Under the pieces are notes generated by a model. It had not been told where the DNA came from. It saw nothing but the letters and a program-made list of their open reading frames with translations, and did no database searches. From assembly GCF_002913225.1 (NCBI RefSeq), contig NZ_PPAW01000018.1, positions 1 to 64,000 of the forward strand: a stretch of 64,000 bases of DNA, read 5' to 3'. This DNA comes from Campylobacter concisus (GTDB lineage Bacteria; Campylobacterota; Campylobacteria; Campylobacterales; Campylobacteraceae). A program made the position numbers and the translations under genes. Positions 19,391 through 27,817 of the stretch are shown in pieces. The stretch's first letter is position 1; the number at the start of each line of letters is the position of its first letter.

Positions 19391-20300
19391 CAAAAATCTC
19401 CTTGGGAATTTTTTTGTAAATTATTTGGTTAAAGTCATCATACGTTTTTGCGGTAAATTCTACCCTTTTGCCAGTTCGCGGATGGATAAAATAGAGCATA
19501 TAAGCGTGAAGCATAACCCTGCTTATTTTATCGCCTTGGCTCTTAAATCCGTATAAATCATCGCCTAAAATGTGGCGATTTATGCTAGCAAGATGCACTC
19601 TTATCTGATGCGTCCTGCCTGTAAAAAGCTTTGCCGCTATCAAATTTACTCCGCCTTCGCTTAGCAAATTTACAAAGGCACTTTTTGCAAATTTAGCGTC
19701 CTCGACGATCGCTTTTTTTAGGCGGTTGTTTGGATTTCTGCCGATTGGCTTGTCGATGATGACGTCCTCTTTTAGGGGCAGGTCGGTGAGCGCTAGATAA
19801 ATTCGTCCCATGCTCTTATCGCTTAGTTGCTCGCTTAGTTTTGCGTGGGCGAAGTTGTTTTTAGCAACGACGATAGCGCCGCTCGTGCCCTTGTCTAGGC
19901 GGTGGACGATACCAGCTCTTACGTCGCCGTTTAAATTTGAGAGCATAAAGCCCTTTTTGTTTAGCCACTCAACTAACGTCGCCTCTTTGACGCTTGGGGC
20001 TTGGTGAACGACGATTTGCGGGGGTTTGTTTAGCACTATGAGATCGTCATCTTCGTAGATGATAGGGATCTCAAAATTTACTTCGTACTCGTTTTGTACC
20101 TCTTTTTTTGGGGCAAAATTTACGCAAATTTCATCGTTTTCATTTAACAAAAAGCTTGGTTTTGAGACTGGTTTTAAATTTACGCTTACAAGGGAGTCTT
20201 TTATCAAATTTAAAGCTTGATTGCGTGAAATTTGAAGCTCCTGTGCCACTGCAACGTCGAGTCTTGAGCTATTTAAAACATTAAATTTAACCAAAATCAA
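19323..20300 (-). CDS. RluA/RluD-family 23S rRNA pseudouridine synthase
   Basis: A 325-residue protein with an N-terminal S4-like RNA-binding domain (RLDVAVAQELQISRNQALNLI) and an RluA-type catalytic domain. The catalytic Asp lies in GIVHRLDKGTSGAIVVAKN, and GRTHQIRVHLASINRHILGD is the second family motif. It probably isomerises uridines in helix 69 or a similar site of 23S rRNA; the exact target cannot be told. Its last 68 nt overlap the start of flpA in another frame, an unusually long overlap that fits strict co-transcription. Confidence 0.9.
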   Translation of the reverse strand: MILVKFNVLNSSRLDVAVAQELQISRNQALNLIKDSLVSVNLKPVSKPSFLLNENDEICVNFAPKKEVQNEYEVNFEIPIIYEDDDLIVLNKPPQIVVHQAPSVKEATLVEWLNKKGFMLSNLNGDVRAGIVHRLDKGTSGAIVVAKNNFAHAKLSEQLSDKSMGRIYLALTDLPLKEDVIIDKPIGRNPNNRLKKAIVEDAKFAKSAFVNLLSEGGVNLIAAKLFTGRTHQIRVHLASINRHILGDDLYGFKSQGDKISRVMLHAYMLYFIHPRTGKRVEFTAKTYDDFNQIIYKKIPKEIFDEKICPTHIDTIFSSFLSGMRL

Positions 20301-20314
20301 AGCCTTGTTTGTGA

Positions 20315-20320
20315 TATAAT
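20315..20320 (+). promoter_or_regulatory. -10 element upstream of rodA
   Basis: TATAAT preceded by TTTGTGA, 26 nt before the rodA TTG start, in the 46-nt gap between divergent genes. Campylobacter sigma-70 promoters have a good -10 and an AT-rich region instead of a -35, which fits here. Confidence 0.6.
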
Positions 20321-20346
20321 CTAGCCCAAAAATTAAGGTTTGCTTC

Positions 20347-21453
20347 TTGATAAAACTAGATCGGCGTATTTTAACACATTTTGATTTTATTCAGCCGTTT
20401 TTAATCATCCCAATAATAGCCATCTCATACATCCTAGTCTCCGAAGCAAACGACATTTTGGCAAACAAACAGCTTGTGTATTTTGGCATCGGATTTGTCT
20501 CATTTTGCATCGCATTTTTACTGCCTATTAGACGCATCGACTGGATCATCCCGATGTTTTACTGGGTCTGCATCGTGCTGCTTTTAAGCGTTGATATCTT
20601 TGGCGTTAGCAAGCTTGGAGCTAGGCGCTGGCTGGAAATTCCCTTCGTTCACTTCACGCTTCAGCCCTCAGAGCTCATGAAGCCAGCCTTTTTGCTGATG
20701 CTAGCCTATCTAGTTAAGCAGCGCCCGCCAGAGGCCCAGGGATACGGGCTAAAAGACTTTTTAAGGCTTAGTTTTTACATACTTTTGCCATTTGCGCTCA
20801 TCATGAAAGAGCCTGATCTTGGCACCGCGCTCATACTTTTGATAGTTGGCTACACCATCCTTTTTGTCATCGGCGTAAATAAGAAAATTTGGATCTGCAT
20901 CATCCTTGCCATAGGATTTTCGGCGCCGGTTTTGTATGAAAATTTGCATGATTATCAAAAAAAGAGGATCCACGACTTCATCGCCGAAGAGCCAAGCTAC
21001 CACGTCAAACAAAGTATCATTGCCATAGGTAGTGGTGGGCTAAAAGGCAAGCCAAAGGACGAGGCGACGCAAACGCACTTTAAATTTTTGCCAATCGCCA
21101 CAAGTGACTTCATCTTCGCCTACAATATTGAGCGTTTTGGCTTTTACGGGGCATTGCTTTTACTGGGGCTTTATGGAGCGCTTATAACGCACTTACTTAG
21201 CCTAAACTACGGGCTTAAGAATGATTATTTCACGCAGGTGACCGCCACTGGCATAGCCGCGCTCATCTTTGTCTACGTGGGGGTAAATGTCTCGATGACG
21301 ATCGGCTTTGCGCCGGTTGTTGGCGTGCCGCTGCCGTTTTTTAGCTACGGCGGAAGCAGCTTTGTCACCTTCATGGTGCTTTTTGGGATACTGCAAAATT
21401 TGCTAACGTTTAGGTTTGATCAGACCTACCGCTCGGTGAAATTTAAATTTTAA
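20347..21453 (+). CDS. rodA: Rod-shape SEDS peptidoglycan glycosyltransferase RodA
   Basis: A 368-residue SEDS-family membrane protein with about ten membrane segments. It polymerises lipid II during elongation together with a class B PBP. SEDS motifs visible are FTLQPSELMKPAFLLML, MKEPDLGTALIL, and the C-terminal GVPLPFFSYGGSSF. The start is a TTG with AAGG 8 nt upstream. The length suits RodA better than FtsW. It is divergent from the pseudouridine synthase gene, as in C. jejuni. Confidence 0.92.
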   Translation: MIKLDRRILTHFDFIQPFLIIPIIAISYILVSEANDILANKQLVYFGIGFVSFCIAFLLPIRRIDWIIPMFYWVCIVLLLSVDIFGVSKLGARRWLEIPFVHFTLQPSELMKPAFLLMLAYLVKQRPPEAQGYGLKDFLRLSFYILLPFALIMKEPDLGTALILLIVGYTILFVIGVNKKIWICIILAIGFSAPVLYENLHDYQKKRIHDFIAEEPSYHVKQSIIAIGSGGLKGKPKDEATQTHFKFLPIATSDFIFAYNIERFGFYGALLLLGLYGALITHLLSLNYGLKNDYFTQVTATGIAALIFVYVGVNVSMTIGFAPVVGVPLPFFSYGGSSFVTFMVLFGILQNLLTFRFDQTYRSVKFKF

Positions 21454-21497
21454 AATTTGCAAAATTGCTTTGTTAAATCATGTTAGTGTCAAGCAAA

Positions 21498-21870
21498 TTT
21501 TAAAATTTCATGAGTGAGTAATTTTGGTAGTCAATTCTTGCGAGTGAATGGGATTTTACAATTTGTAAAGGCAACTTGATTAAATTTGCAAAATTTCTTT
21601 TTACTTAAAAGGGAGACAAGGGGACTCGAGTTACGAGGCCGTCCCCTTATCTCCCTTTAGATCCCACAAACCCCTCGCACGTTAGAGGTGCATGCTTCAG
21701 TGCTAAAGCACTGCATGCGGTCTATCTCAAAAAAACTATATCAAATTTTAAAATTTATGAGCGAGCATATCACGCTTCTAAATTTAGTGGCGAATGGCCA
21801 TGAGCCCTAAATTTAGTAAGTTGCTAAGGAGAGTGAGTAAATTTTTTAAATTTGCGAAACATAGAATTAT
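21498..21870. repeat. Composite intergenic repeat, copy 1 (between rodA and thiE)
   Basis: The 488-bp gap between convergent rodA and thiE holds no gene but a structured repeat shared with 32328-33104. Blocks in order: CAAATTTTAAAATTTCATGA; AGTCAATTCTTGCGAGTGAA; a long GC-rich hairpin; CCTCGCACGTTAGAGGTGCA; a GCATGC hairpin; CAAATTTTAAAATTTATGA with CGAGCATATCACG; then CTAAATTTAGTGGC. Relative to the other copies a segment of about 45 nt (the CTAAAATTTG/CAAATTTTAG inverted pair) is missing after the first block. The ends are approximate. No coding frame or target-site duplication is evident. It could be a non-autonomous mobile element, a bidirectional terminator complex, or a small RNA locus. 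Confidence 0.75.
21608..21658. repeat. Long hairpin inside repeat copy 1
   Basis: Two 18-nt arms (21608-21625 and 21641-21658) pair at 17 of 18 positions around a 15-nt loop. The stem has two blocks, AAAGGGAGA with TCTCCCTTT and AAGGGGAC with GTCCCCTT, interrupted by one C-A mismatch. A second smaller hairpin at 21690-21718 pairs GCATG and CAGTGC with their complements. Confidence 0.85.
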
Positions 21871-21941
21871 AATTTAAATTTTACCTATGTGATTTGTGTT
21901 TTGCTAATTTTCAAAACAAATTTTACAAAAACCGCTTAGGC

Positions 21942-22556
21942 TTAGAAATTTGCCTTGATTATCTTTTGTAAATTTTTGATATTTTCTTTGATGTTACCGT
22001 CTTTGTAGATTGCTGAGATGACAGCGATGAGATCAGGATTTGCATGGGAAAGTGAGCCGATATTTCTCTCATTTATACCGCCTATGACGCAAACAGGTAG
22101 GTTTAAAATTTGCTTTGCCTCTTTAACCACTTCGAAATCACATTTTGGGGCATTTGGCTTTGTAGGACTTGTAAAAACAGAGCCAAAAGCAGCGTAGCTA
22201 GCGCCGTTTTTAGCGGCATTTATGGCTAAATTTATATCGTTATAGCAGCTAACGCCCACGTATGCGTCTTTGCCCAAAATCTCAAACGCCTCTTTTATGC
22301 CCTCATCGTCTTTGCCTAGATGAACGGCCTTTGCGCCTATCTTTTTAGCAAATTTGACATCGTCATTTACGATAAATTTCGCGCCAAATTTCTCGCATAA
22401 ATTTAAAATTTCACTTGCAAGCTTTTCGTTTTTGACCGCTTTTTTTGACCTAAACTGAAAAAATTTAACCCCACACTCTAAAATTTCTCTAGTGTAGTCC
22501 AAAGCCAAATTTTCAGGCATTAAAATATCATCGCTAATAGCGTAAATTTCAGCCAT
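21942..22556 (-). CDS. thiE: Thiamine-phosphate synthase
   Basis: A 204-residue TIM-barrel enzyme joining HMP-pyrophosphate and the thiazole phosphate. Family motifs are FFQFRSK near the N terminus, FIVNDDVKFAKKIGAKAVHLGKDD (substrate and Mg site, around residue 60), GVSCYND, and FGSVFTSPTKPNAP. It overlaps thiD by 8 nt, so the two consecutive HMP steps are coupled. Confidence 0.92.
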   Translation of the reverse strand: MAEIYAISDDILMPENLALDYTREILECGVKFFQFRSKKAVKNEKLASEILNLCEKFGAKFIVNDDVKFAKKIGAKAVHLGKDDEGIKEAFEILGKDAYVGVSCYNDINLAINAAKNGASYAAFGSVFTSPTKPNAPKCDFEVVKEAKQILNLPVCVIGGINERNIGSLSHANPDLIAVISAIYKDGNIKENIKNLQKIIKANF

Positions 22557-23313
22557 TAAGCCCCGCTTTATGATCTATAAGCCGTGCTCCAAATTTACTT
22601 TTATGAGCATTTTTTATCCCGTTTGCCACAAATTTTTTAGCCATTTTTATGGCGCTTACTAGATCACTTTGCTGCGCTAAAATGGCCGCTAGCGAGCTTG
22701 AGAAGCTACAACCAGCCCCATGCATCACCTTTGGCCCAAAAAGCTCCTCGCTAAATTTCATCACGCCACCATTTTTTAGATAGAGCGTATCCTCGCAAAT
22801 TTCATCAACCTTCGTTCGCTTTAGCACCATATCGCAAGGCAAATTTGTAAAATTAATACCCAAAATCCTAGCCTCATCTACATTTGGCGTGGCGACACTT
22901 GCGAGCTTTAATAGCTCCTTTAGCGCTTCGATCGCTGCGTCTTCAAGCAGTTTTGCACCCGACTTTGCCACGCAAACTGGGTCTATGACAACCGGCACAT
23001 TTTTAGCTCTTAACTCCTTTAAAAACGCGCTTACAACGGCTATTATCTCCTCGTTAAAGAGCATACCAACCTTCACAGCGTCTATATCAAGCTCAGCTAG
23101 CACCATCTCAAACTGAGTTTTTACCATCTTTGCTGGCATCGCAAGCACGCTGCTAACGCCATTTGTATTTTGCGCGGTCACGGCTGTGATGACACTTGCG
23201 CTAAAGCAGCCAAATGCCTCGCAGCTTTTTATATCCGCCTGCACTCCTGCGCCACCGACGCTGTCGCTTCCAGCAACTATCAAAACATTTTTCTTACTCA
23301 CCGACACACCCAC
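22549..23313 (-). CDS. thiD: Hydroxymethylpyrimidine/phosphomethylpyrimidine kinase
   Basis: A 254-residue ribokinase-fold kinase that phosphorylates HMP and HMP-P. VLIVAGSDSVGGAGVQADIK is the N-terminal substrate motif, TAVTAQNT follows, and VMHGAGCSFSSSLAA is the anion-hole/catalytic segment near the end. The start is one of three closely spaced GTG codons; I list the first, at 23313. It overlaps the aminotransferase gene upstream by about 20 nt and thiE downstream by 8 nt. Confidence 0.9.
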   Translation of the reverse strand: MGVSVSKKNVLIVAGSDSVGGAGVQADIKSCEAFGCFSASVITAVTAQNTNGVSSVLAMPAKMVKTQFEMVLAELDIDAVKVGMLFNEEIIAVVSAFLKELRAKNVPVVIDPVCVAKSGAKLLEDAAIEALKELLKLASVATPNVDEARILGINFTNLPCDMVLKRTKVDEICEDTLYLKNGGVMKFSEELFGPKVMHGAGCSFSSSLAAILAQQSDLVSAIKMAKKFVANGIKNAHKSKFGARLIDHKAGLNG

Positions 23314-24622
23314 TTATCTCTTTTACGTCAAAAGGGTCTTTGACCTGCCACGAAAGTGCGTATTTCTCGATACTTTTCTTGATCGCACTCACCAAATAAT
23401 CAATATCCTCAAAGGTGTGCGTATAGTGCAGGCTGACCCTCACCCAGCCTGGCTTGTGGGTGAAGCTTGGATCCTCTTTTAGCCCCAAAAGATCATGTCC
23501 GTATGAGCCTGCGCACGAGCAGCCAGCGCGTGTTTGTATGCCATACTCTTTGCTTAAAATTTTTGAAAGCTCGTATGGAGCTACGTTTTTTACATTAAAT
23601 GAAAAAATGGCAAGGCGCTTTAAATTTGGTGGGCAGTAGCTTATAAGCTCTGGGATTTCTCTTAGCCTTTGGCAAAGATAGTCGCTAAGCTCGCTCTCGT
23701 TTTCGTAGATAGTCGCAAGCCCTATCTCTTCTCTTAGTCTGTAGGCTAAATTTGCACGTATGAGCCCCAAAATAGGCGGTGTGCCAGCCTCTTCAAGTGC
23801 CTCTTGATCCTTTAAAAATATATGGTAGTTTTTGCTCACATAGCTTACCGTGCCACCGCCTGCAAAGCTTGGCACATCGTCATTTGCTAGCACTTTTTTG
23901 ATGACCAGTAGCCCACAACTGCCAACTCCGCCAAGAAGCTTATGCGGCGAGATAAAAAGCGCGTCAAAGTAGTCGCAGTCTAAATTTGCATAGGCGCTAA
24001 GGCTCGCCACGTCAAATGCCACGATACCGCCAAATTTCTTAACCATCGTGTAAATTTGCTTGTAGTCGCTTATGACGCCTGTGACGTTTGAGGCTGCGCT
24101 AAAGCTAGTGATGATCTCGCGCCCTTGGTTTATCTTTAAAATTTGCTCCAAGTGAGATAGGTCGATACTGCCGTCTTTTGCAAGTCTGATGCGCTCAACC
24201 TCGCAAAGCGCCTCTTTAAAGCTCACTTCATTTGAGTGGTGCTCATAAGGTCCAAGGATGACTAGCGGCGAGTCGTTGTTTGGCTTTAGATCAAACCTTC
24301 TTTTAGCAGCTGGAGGCACGTAAAGCCCCAAAAGCTCTTGAAATTTCTTGATCGCACCAGTGGCACCGTATCCAGTGGCTATGAGATAAAACCTATCATC
24401 AAGCCCCAATGCGCGCTTTAGCTCGCTTCTAGCGTTATCATATAAAAGCTGCGTTTTATAGGCGTTTGATGATGTTAGCGAGTGGGTGTTGGCGTAGGTT
24501 TTTAAGATATCGGCGACCTCGTCCTCGATGGGTTTATACGCAAGTCCTGAGGCGGTGTAGTCGAAATAATGTATCCCTTTTTTTAAAATAATATCTCTTC
24601 TAATGTGCTCTAAATTTACCAA
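23294..24622 (-). CDS. Class V aminotransferase (cysteine desulfurase-like)
   Basis: A PLP enzyme of about 442 residues. Motifs: YFDYTASGLAYKP at the N terminus, TGYGATGAI (cofactor phosphate), GPYEHHSNEVSF (His stacking on PLP), FDVASLSAY, and FISPHKLLGGVGSCGLL, where the Lys binds PLP. A cysteine stretch RAGCSCAG lies where SufS-like enzymes hold the active Cys. I place the start at the TTG at 24622 (AAAAGG 6-7 nt upstream), because the promoter -10 (24647-24652) lies inside any longer reading. The substrate is uncertain. It precedes thiD, so sulfur supply to thiamine is possible but only inferred. Confidence 0.85.
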   Translation of the reverse strand: MVNLEHIRRDIILKKGIHYFDYTASGLAYKPIEDEVADILKTYANTHSLTSSNAYKTQLLYDNARSELKRALGLDDRFYLIATGYGATGAIKKFQELLGLYVPPAAKRRFDLKPNNDSPLVILGPYEHHSNEVSFKEALCEVERIRLAKDGSIDLSHLEQILKINQGREIITSFSAASNVTGVISDYKQIYTMVKKFGGIVAFDVASLSAYANLDCDYFDALFISPHKLLGGVGSCGLLVIKKVLANDDVPSFAGGGTVSYVSKNYHIFLKDQEALEEAGTPPILGLIRANLAYRLREEIGLATIYENESELSDYLCQRLREIPELISYCPPNLKRLAIFSFNVKNVAPYELSKILSKEYGIQTRAGCSCAGSYGHDLLGLKEDPSFTHKPGWVRVSLHYTHTFEDIDYLVSAIKKSIEKYALSWQVKDPFDVKEISGCVGE

Positions 24623-24646
24623 CTTTAGCCTTTTAGTTTTTGCGTG

Positions 24647-24681
24647 ATTATAATTAAAATTTTCTAAAAATATGCTACAAT
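24647..24681. promoter_or_regulatory. Divergent promoters: aminotransferase/thiDE (minus) and DUF234-flgS (plus)
   Basis: On the minus strand TATAAT lies at 24647-24652, about 25 nt before the TTG start of the aminotransferase gene. On the plus strand an extended -10, TGCTACAAT, ends at 24681, about 50 nt before the DUF234 start. Both are AT-flanked without a clear -35, usual for Campylobacter. Confidence 0.6.
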
Positions 24682-24732
24682 CCGCCACACAAAGGATACG
24701 AAATTTTAGCCATAAAATCGACATTTGAGCGG

Positions 24733-25566
24733 ATGAAACACCTTGGTATTGCTGAAGTTATAAAATTTCATCTTGTTTTTGATGACTTTTTATTAAAGGG
24801 CTCATATTACGATGTTTTTGAGGCGATCAGGGCTGAAATTTTAGATGATTATAAAAATTTGATGGCTAGGTTTTACTTTGACGAGGACAGCGACGAGGCC
24901 ATCAAAATGGCTCTTATTAAACTTGCTAGAAGCGACAGAAAGAAATTTAGCGTAAATAAAATTTTGCCCCAAAGCATGACAAATAGGGTCTATGCAAAGC
25001 TTTTTAGCAAGGATTTTTTAGTGCTTGAAAAGAGCCAAGAAAAGCCACGAGTAAAAAACAAACGCCAAATTTTAAAAAAGAGCGAGCGAGCTTATAAGAT
25101 AGAGGATAAAATTCATTTTAATAGCCATTTTTCAAGGTTTTGGTTTAGATTTATCGAGCCAAATTTAAGCCTTTTAAAAGAGGGCAGGAGTGAAGAAATT
25201 TTAGAGCTTATAAAAAGAGAATTTGACGAGTACGCGAGCCTTGGCTTTGAGCTTTTAAGTGGCGAACTAATGGCTAAAAAGCTTGGATTTAACGGCATTT
25301 TGTTAAGTTCATTTTGGAGCAAAAATATAGAGCTAGACATGCTTTTTAGCATAAATGGCAAGATAATAGTCGGCGAAGCAAAGTATAAAGAGCGAAAAAT
25401 TTGCAAAAATGTCTTAAATTTAGTGCTTCACAAGTGCGAAAGGCTAGGCATAAAGCCTGATATCATCGCACTTTTTTCAAAAAGTGGCTTTAGCAACGAG
25501 CTTTTGGGCTTAAAAGATGAGCGGCTTAGGCTTTATGAGATAAAAGATTATGAGGAGTTGCTGTGA
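24733..25566 (+). CDS. DUF234-type protein with a PD-(D/E)XK nuclease-like C-terminal domain
   Basis: A 277-residue protein of the DUF234 group seen beside flgS in Campylobacter. The N-terminal half is helical with a basic linker (about 100-120). The C-terminal half reads ELDMLFSINGKIIVGEAKYK, giving the Asp and Glu-x-Lys spacing of a PD-(D/E)XK fold; the fold assignment is my inference. No ATPase domain is fused, unlike the archaeal ATPases that carry DUF234. It overlaps flgS by 4 nt (GTGA). Function unknown. Confidence 0.7.
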   Translation: MKHLGIAEVIKFHLVFDDFLLKGSYYDVFEAIRAEILDDYKNLMARFYFDEDSDEAIKMALIKLARSDRKKFSVNKILPQSMTNRVYAKLFSKDFLVLEKSQEKPRVKNKRQILKKSERAYKIEDKIHFNSHFSRFWFRFIEPNLSLLKEGRSEEILELIKREFDEYASLGFELLSGELMAKKLGFNGILLSSFWSKNIELDMLFSINGKIIVGEAKYKERKICKNVLNLVLHKCERLGIKPDIIALFSKSGFSNELLGLKDERLRLYEIKDYEELL

Positions 25567-26549
25567 GTGATATCGATATACAAAATGGCCTAAAAAGCCT
25601 AATAGAGCAGACCTATCTGATAGAGCGTGAGTATAAAAATTTGACCGCTTCTTATATGAGCTTGCAAGGTTTTATAAAAGATATCGTGGAAATTTTGCCA
25701 AATGCCATTTGGGTACTTGATGAAAATGATGAAATTTTCTTGCAAAACTCAGAGGCGCAAAAGCTTGGCAAAGCGCTAAATTTCGTCCCAAAAGATGAGG
25801 GCGAGCTAAATTTTGGCTCACAAATTTTTCTAGTAAAAAAGGTGGTCAAAGATGATAAAAAGATCATCTCTGCTACCGACATAACGCAGGAAAAACGCAC
25901 CGAGCGCCTAGCCTCGATGGGTCAAGTAGCAGCGCACCTAGCTCACGAGATAAGAAACCCCATAGGCTCTATCTCGCTTTTAAATTCCACCCTTTTAAAA
26001 AGAGCCGAGCCAAAAATTTTGCCTATCGTCGAGCAGATACAAAATGGGATTTGGCGAGTTGAGCGCATCATCAAAGCCACACTTCTTTTTACAAAAGGGC
26101 TTAGTATCACGCCAAAGGAATTTAACTTTTTAGATATCAAAAGCGAGTGCCAAGAGGCGCTTAAATTTTATGAGTATTCAAAAGATATAACTTTTGAGCT
26201 AAATTTCCCTGACGCCCTTTATAGTGGCGACTTTGACCTCATCGCGATGGTCTTTCAAAACATTTTATTTAACGCCATAGACGCCATCGAAGAGGACGAA
26301 AACGACGAAGGTGTGGTGAGACTAAGCTACGAAAAGACGCCAAATGAACATAAATTTATAGTTTATGACAGCGGTGTCTCTATAAAAAATGAAAATATCG
26401 TCTTTGAGCCGTTTAAGACGAGCAAACTAAAGGGCAATGGCCTAGGGCTGCACCTTTGCTTGCAGATCATCGAGGCGCACAAGGGCAGCATAGAGATAAC
26501 CCTTGAGCCAAAGACATTTTGTATAAATTTACCTATAAAGGAGAAGTGA
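25563..26549 (+). CDS. flgS: Flagellar two-component sensor histidine kinase FlgS
   Basis: A 328-residue soluble histidine kinase without membrane segments. A short coiled N terminus leads into a PAS-like segment (NAIWVLDENDEIFLQNSEA, about residue 42). The phospho-acceptor box is AAHLAHEIRNPIGSIS near residue 125, the N box is NILFNAIDAI, and the G box is GNGLGLHLCLQII. In Campylobacter FlgS phosphorylates FlgR to switch on sigma-54 flagellar genes once the export apparatus is built. It overlaps the DUF234 gene by 4 nt and the cysteine hydrolase by 1 nt. Confidence 0.88.
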   Translation: MSDIDIQNGLKSLIEQTYLIEREYKNLTASYMSLQGFIKDIVEILPNAIWVLDENDEIFLQNSEAQKLGKALNFVPKDEGELNFGSQIFLVKKVVKDDKKIISATDITQEKRTERLASMGQVAAHLAHEIRNPIGSISLLNSTLLKRAEPKILPIVEQIQNGIWRVERIIKATLLFTKGLSITPKEFNFLDIKSECQEALKFYEYSKDITFELNFPDALYSGDFDLIAMVFQNILFNAIDAIEEDENDEGVVRLSYEKTPNEHKFIVYDSGVSIKNENIVFEPFKTSKLKGNGLGLHLCLQIIEAHKGSIEITLEPKTFCINLPIKEK

Positions 26550-27205
26550 TGAGAGAAATTTTAGATGAGCTAAATGCGTGGCAAAATGGCCTAAAGGCGC
26601 TTAAATTTAGCGAAATTTTTAAAAATGGCAGCGAAAAAGTTGCCTTTATAAGCGTTGATATGATAAATGGCTTTTGCTCTGAAGGCGCACTAGCTAGCAA
26701 GCGTGTAGGCGAGCTAGCAAGCCTTATAGCAGATACTTTTAAGCTAGCAAGAGAGAAATTTGACCTTAAAAACTACATCCTCATCCAAGATGCTCATGAG
26801 CCAAATTCAGCTGAGTTTGCGAGCTTCCCAGCTCATGCTTTAAAAGGGCAAGATGAGGCAGAGGCAGTTGATGAGCTACGAAATTTAGACTTTTTTGATG
26901 AGATGAAAATTTTTTACAAAAACTCACTTAGCATCGCTTATTCGCAGGAATTTAATAAATTTATAGGTAAATTTGACAGCTTTGTCATCATGGGTGACTG
27001 CACCGATATGTGCGTATATCAGCTTGTCTCTCACCTAAGACTTAGCGCAAATGAGCAAAATTTAAAAAGAGAGATCATCGTGCCTGCAAATTTAGTCCAA
27101 ACCTACGATGCACCAGGGCATAGTGGTGATTTTTACCAAAATGTATTTTTACACCACATGCAAATGGCACTGAATGCACGTGTGGTAAAAGAGCTAGAGC
27201 TTTAA
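26549..27205 (+). CDS. Isochorismatase-like cysteine hydrolase
   Basis: A 218-residue member of the isochorismatase/nicotinamidase superfamily. The catalytic triad can be placed: Asp in FISVDMINGFC, a Lys in the middle region, and Cys in MGDCTDMCVYQLV. The substrate could be nicotinamide or another amide; the metal-site pattern of PncA is not clear enough to name it. The start is the ATG at 26549, overlapping the flgS stop as TGATG with AAAGGAG just upstream. A terminator overlaps its stop codon. Confidence 0.82.
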   Translation: MREILDELNAWQNGLKALKFSEIFKNGSEKVAFISVDMINGFCSEGALASKRVGELASLIADTFKLAREKFDLKNYILIQDAHEPNSAEFASFPAHALKGQDEAEAVDELRNLDFFDEMKIFYKNSLSIAYSQEFNKFIGKFDSFVIMGDCTDMCVYQLVSHLRLSANEQNLKREIIVPANLVQTYDAPGHSGDFYQNVFLHHMQMALNARVVKELEL

Positions 27206-27218
27206 ATTTCTAGCTCTT
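27189..27218 (+). terminator. Terminator at the end of the flgS operon
   Basis: AAGAGCTAGA / TCTAGCTCTT form a perfect 10-bp stem around a 10-nt loop containing the stop codon of the cysteine hydrolase gene. The following sequence is A-rich rather than T-rich, so efficiency is uncertain. Confidence 0.6.
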
Positions 27219-27329
27219 AAACAAAAATGATTATCAGCTCTTTTTAAAATTTAAAAGCCGTTATATTCTTAAATTCAAGTAAAACAAAATAAATTAATTT
27301 TAATTTTCTCATTTTTTTCTAAAAAATAT

Positions 27330-27359
27330 TTGACATTAGTTATCATTACAAGTTATAAT
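27330..27359 (+). promoter_or_regulatory. Promoter of exbB-exbD-tonB with possible Fur box
   Basis: TTGACA (27330-27335) and TATAAT (27354-27359) are spaced 18 nt, a textbook sigma-70 promoter and rare for this genus. Between and over them runs AGTTATCATTACAAGTTATA, with the ATAAT/ATTAT character of Fur sites. Another such word, AATGATTATCA, lies near 27225. TonB systems in Campylobacter are iron-regulated by Fur, so repression by iron is likely but inferred. Confidence 0.6.
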
Positions 27360-27388
27360 AACACAAAAATTTCACACTAAGAGGTATT

Positions 27389-27817
27389 ATGGAACTTTTA
27401 AAACATCATATCGATCACATAATCATCGGTATTTTAGGCGTTATGAGCTTTTTTGTGCTTTGGTATACGATAGAGCGTATTATTTTTTACTCACGCGTTA
27501 ATATAAATGGTTACGCAAGCATAGAAACTCTTGAAGAGGCGCTGACAAAAAATTTAACCACACTTTACATCATCTACTCAAATGCCCCATATATCGGGCT
27601 TCTTGGTACAGTTGCTGGCATTATGATCACATTTTACGACATGGGTATGGCTGGTGGCATCGATACAAAAAGTATCATGATCGGTCTTTCTTTAGCGCTA
27701 AAAGCGACCGCATTTGGCCTGCTTGTGGCGATCCCGACGCTTATGATCTACAATGGCTTTATCAGAAAAGTAGACGTCATGATAAACAGATACAAGGCTC
27801 AAAATGCGTCTAAATAA
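27389..27817 (+). CDS. exbB: TonB-system proton channel subunit ExbB
   Basis: A 142-residue short-form ExbB with three membrane segments: an N-terminal one (about 10-30) and a hairpin formed by APYIGLLGTVAGIMITFYDMG and LSLALKATAFGLLVAIPTLMIY. The Thr/Ala-rich face of the last segments lines the proton path in MotA/TolQ/ExbB proteins. It overlaps exbD by 14 nt. With ExbD it energises TonB for iron-siderophore or haem uptake across the outer membrane. Confidence 0.92.
   Translation: MELLKHHIDHIIIGILGVMSFFVLWYTIERIIFYSRVNINGYASIETLEEALTKNLTTLYIIYSNAPYIGLLGTVAGIMITFYDMGMAGGIDTKSIMIGLSLALKATAFGLLVAIPTLMIYNGFIRKVDVMINRYKAQNASK

Noticed and set aside
21600-21720. Paired GC-rich blocks read as a tRNA or CRISPR repeat
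   Set aside because: No cloverleaf, anticodon arm or CCA end; no regular repeat-spacer spacing. They fit two simple hairpins of the composite repeat.
24623-24724. N-terminal extension of the class V aminotransferase
   Set aside because: It runs through the -10 element of its own promoter and lacks a ribosome site; the TTG at 24622 is better.
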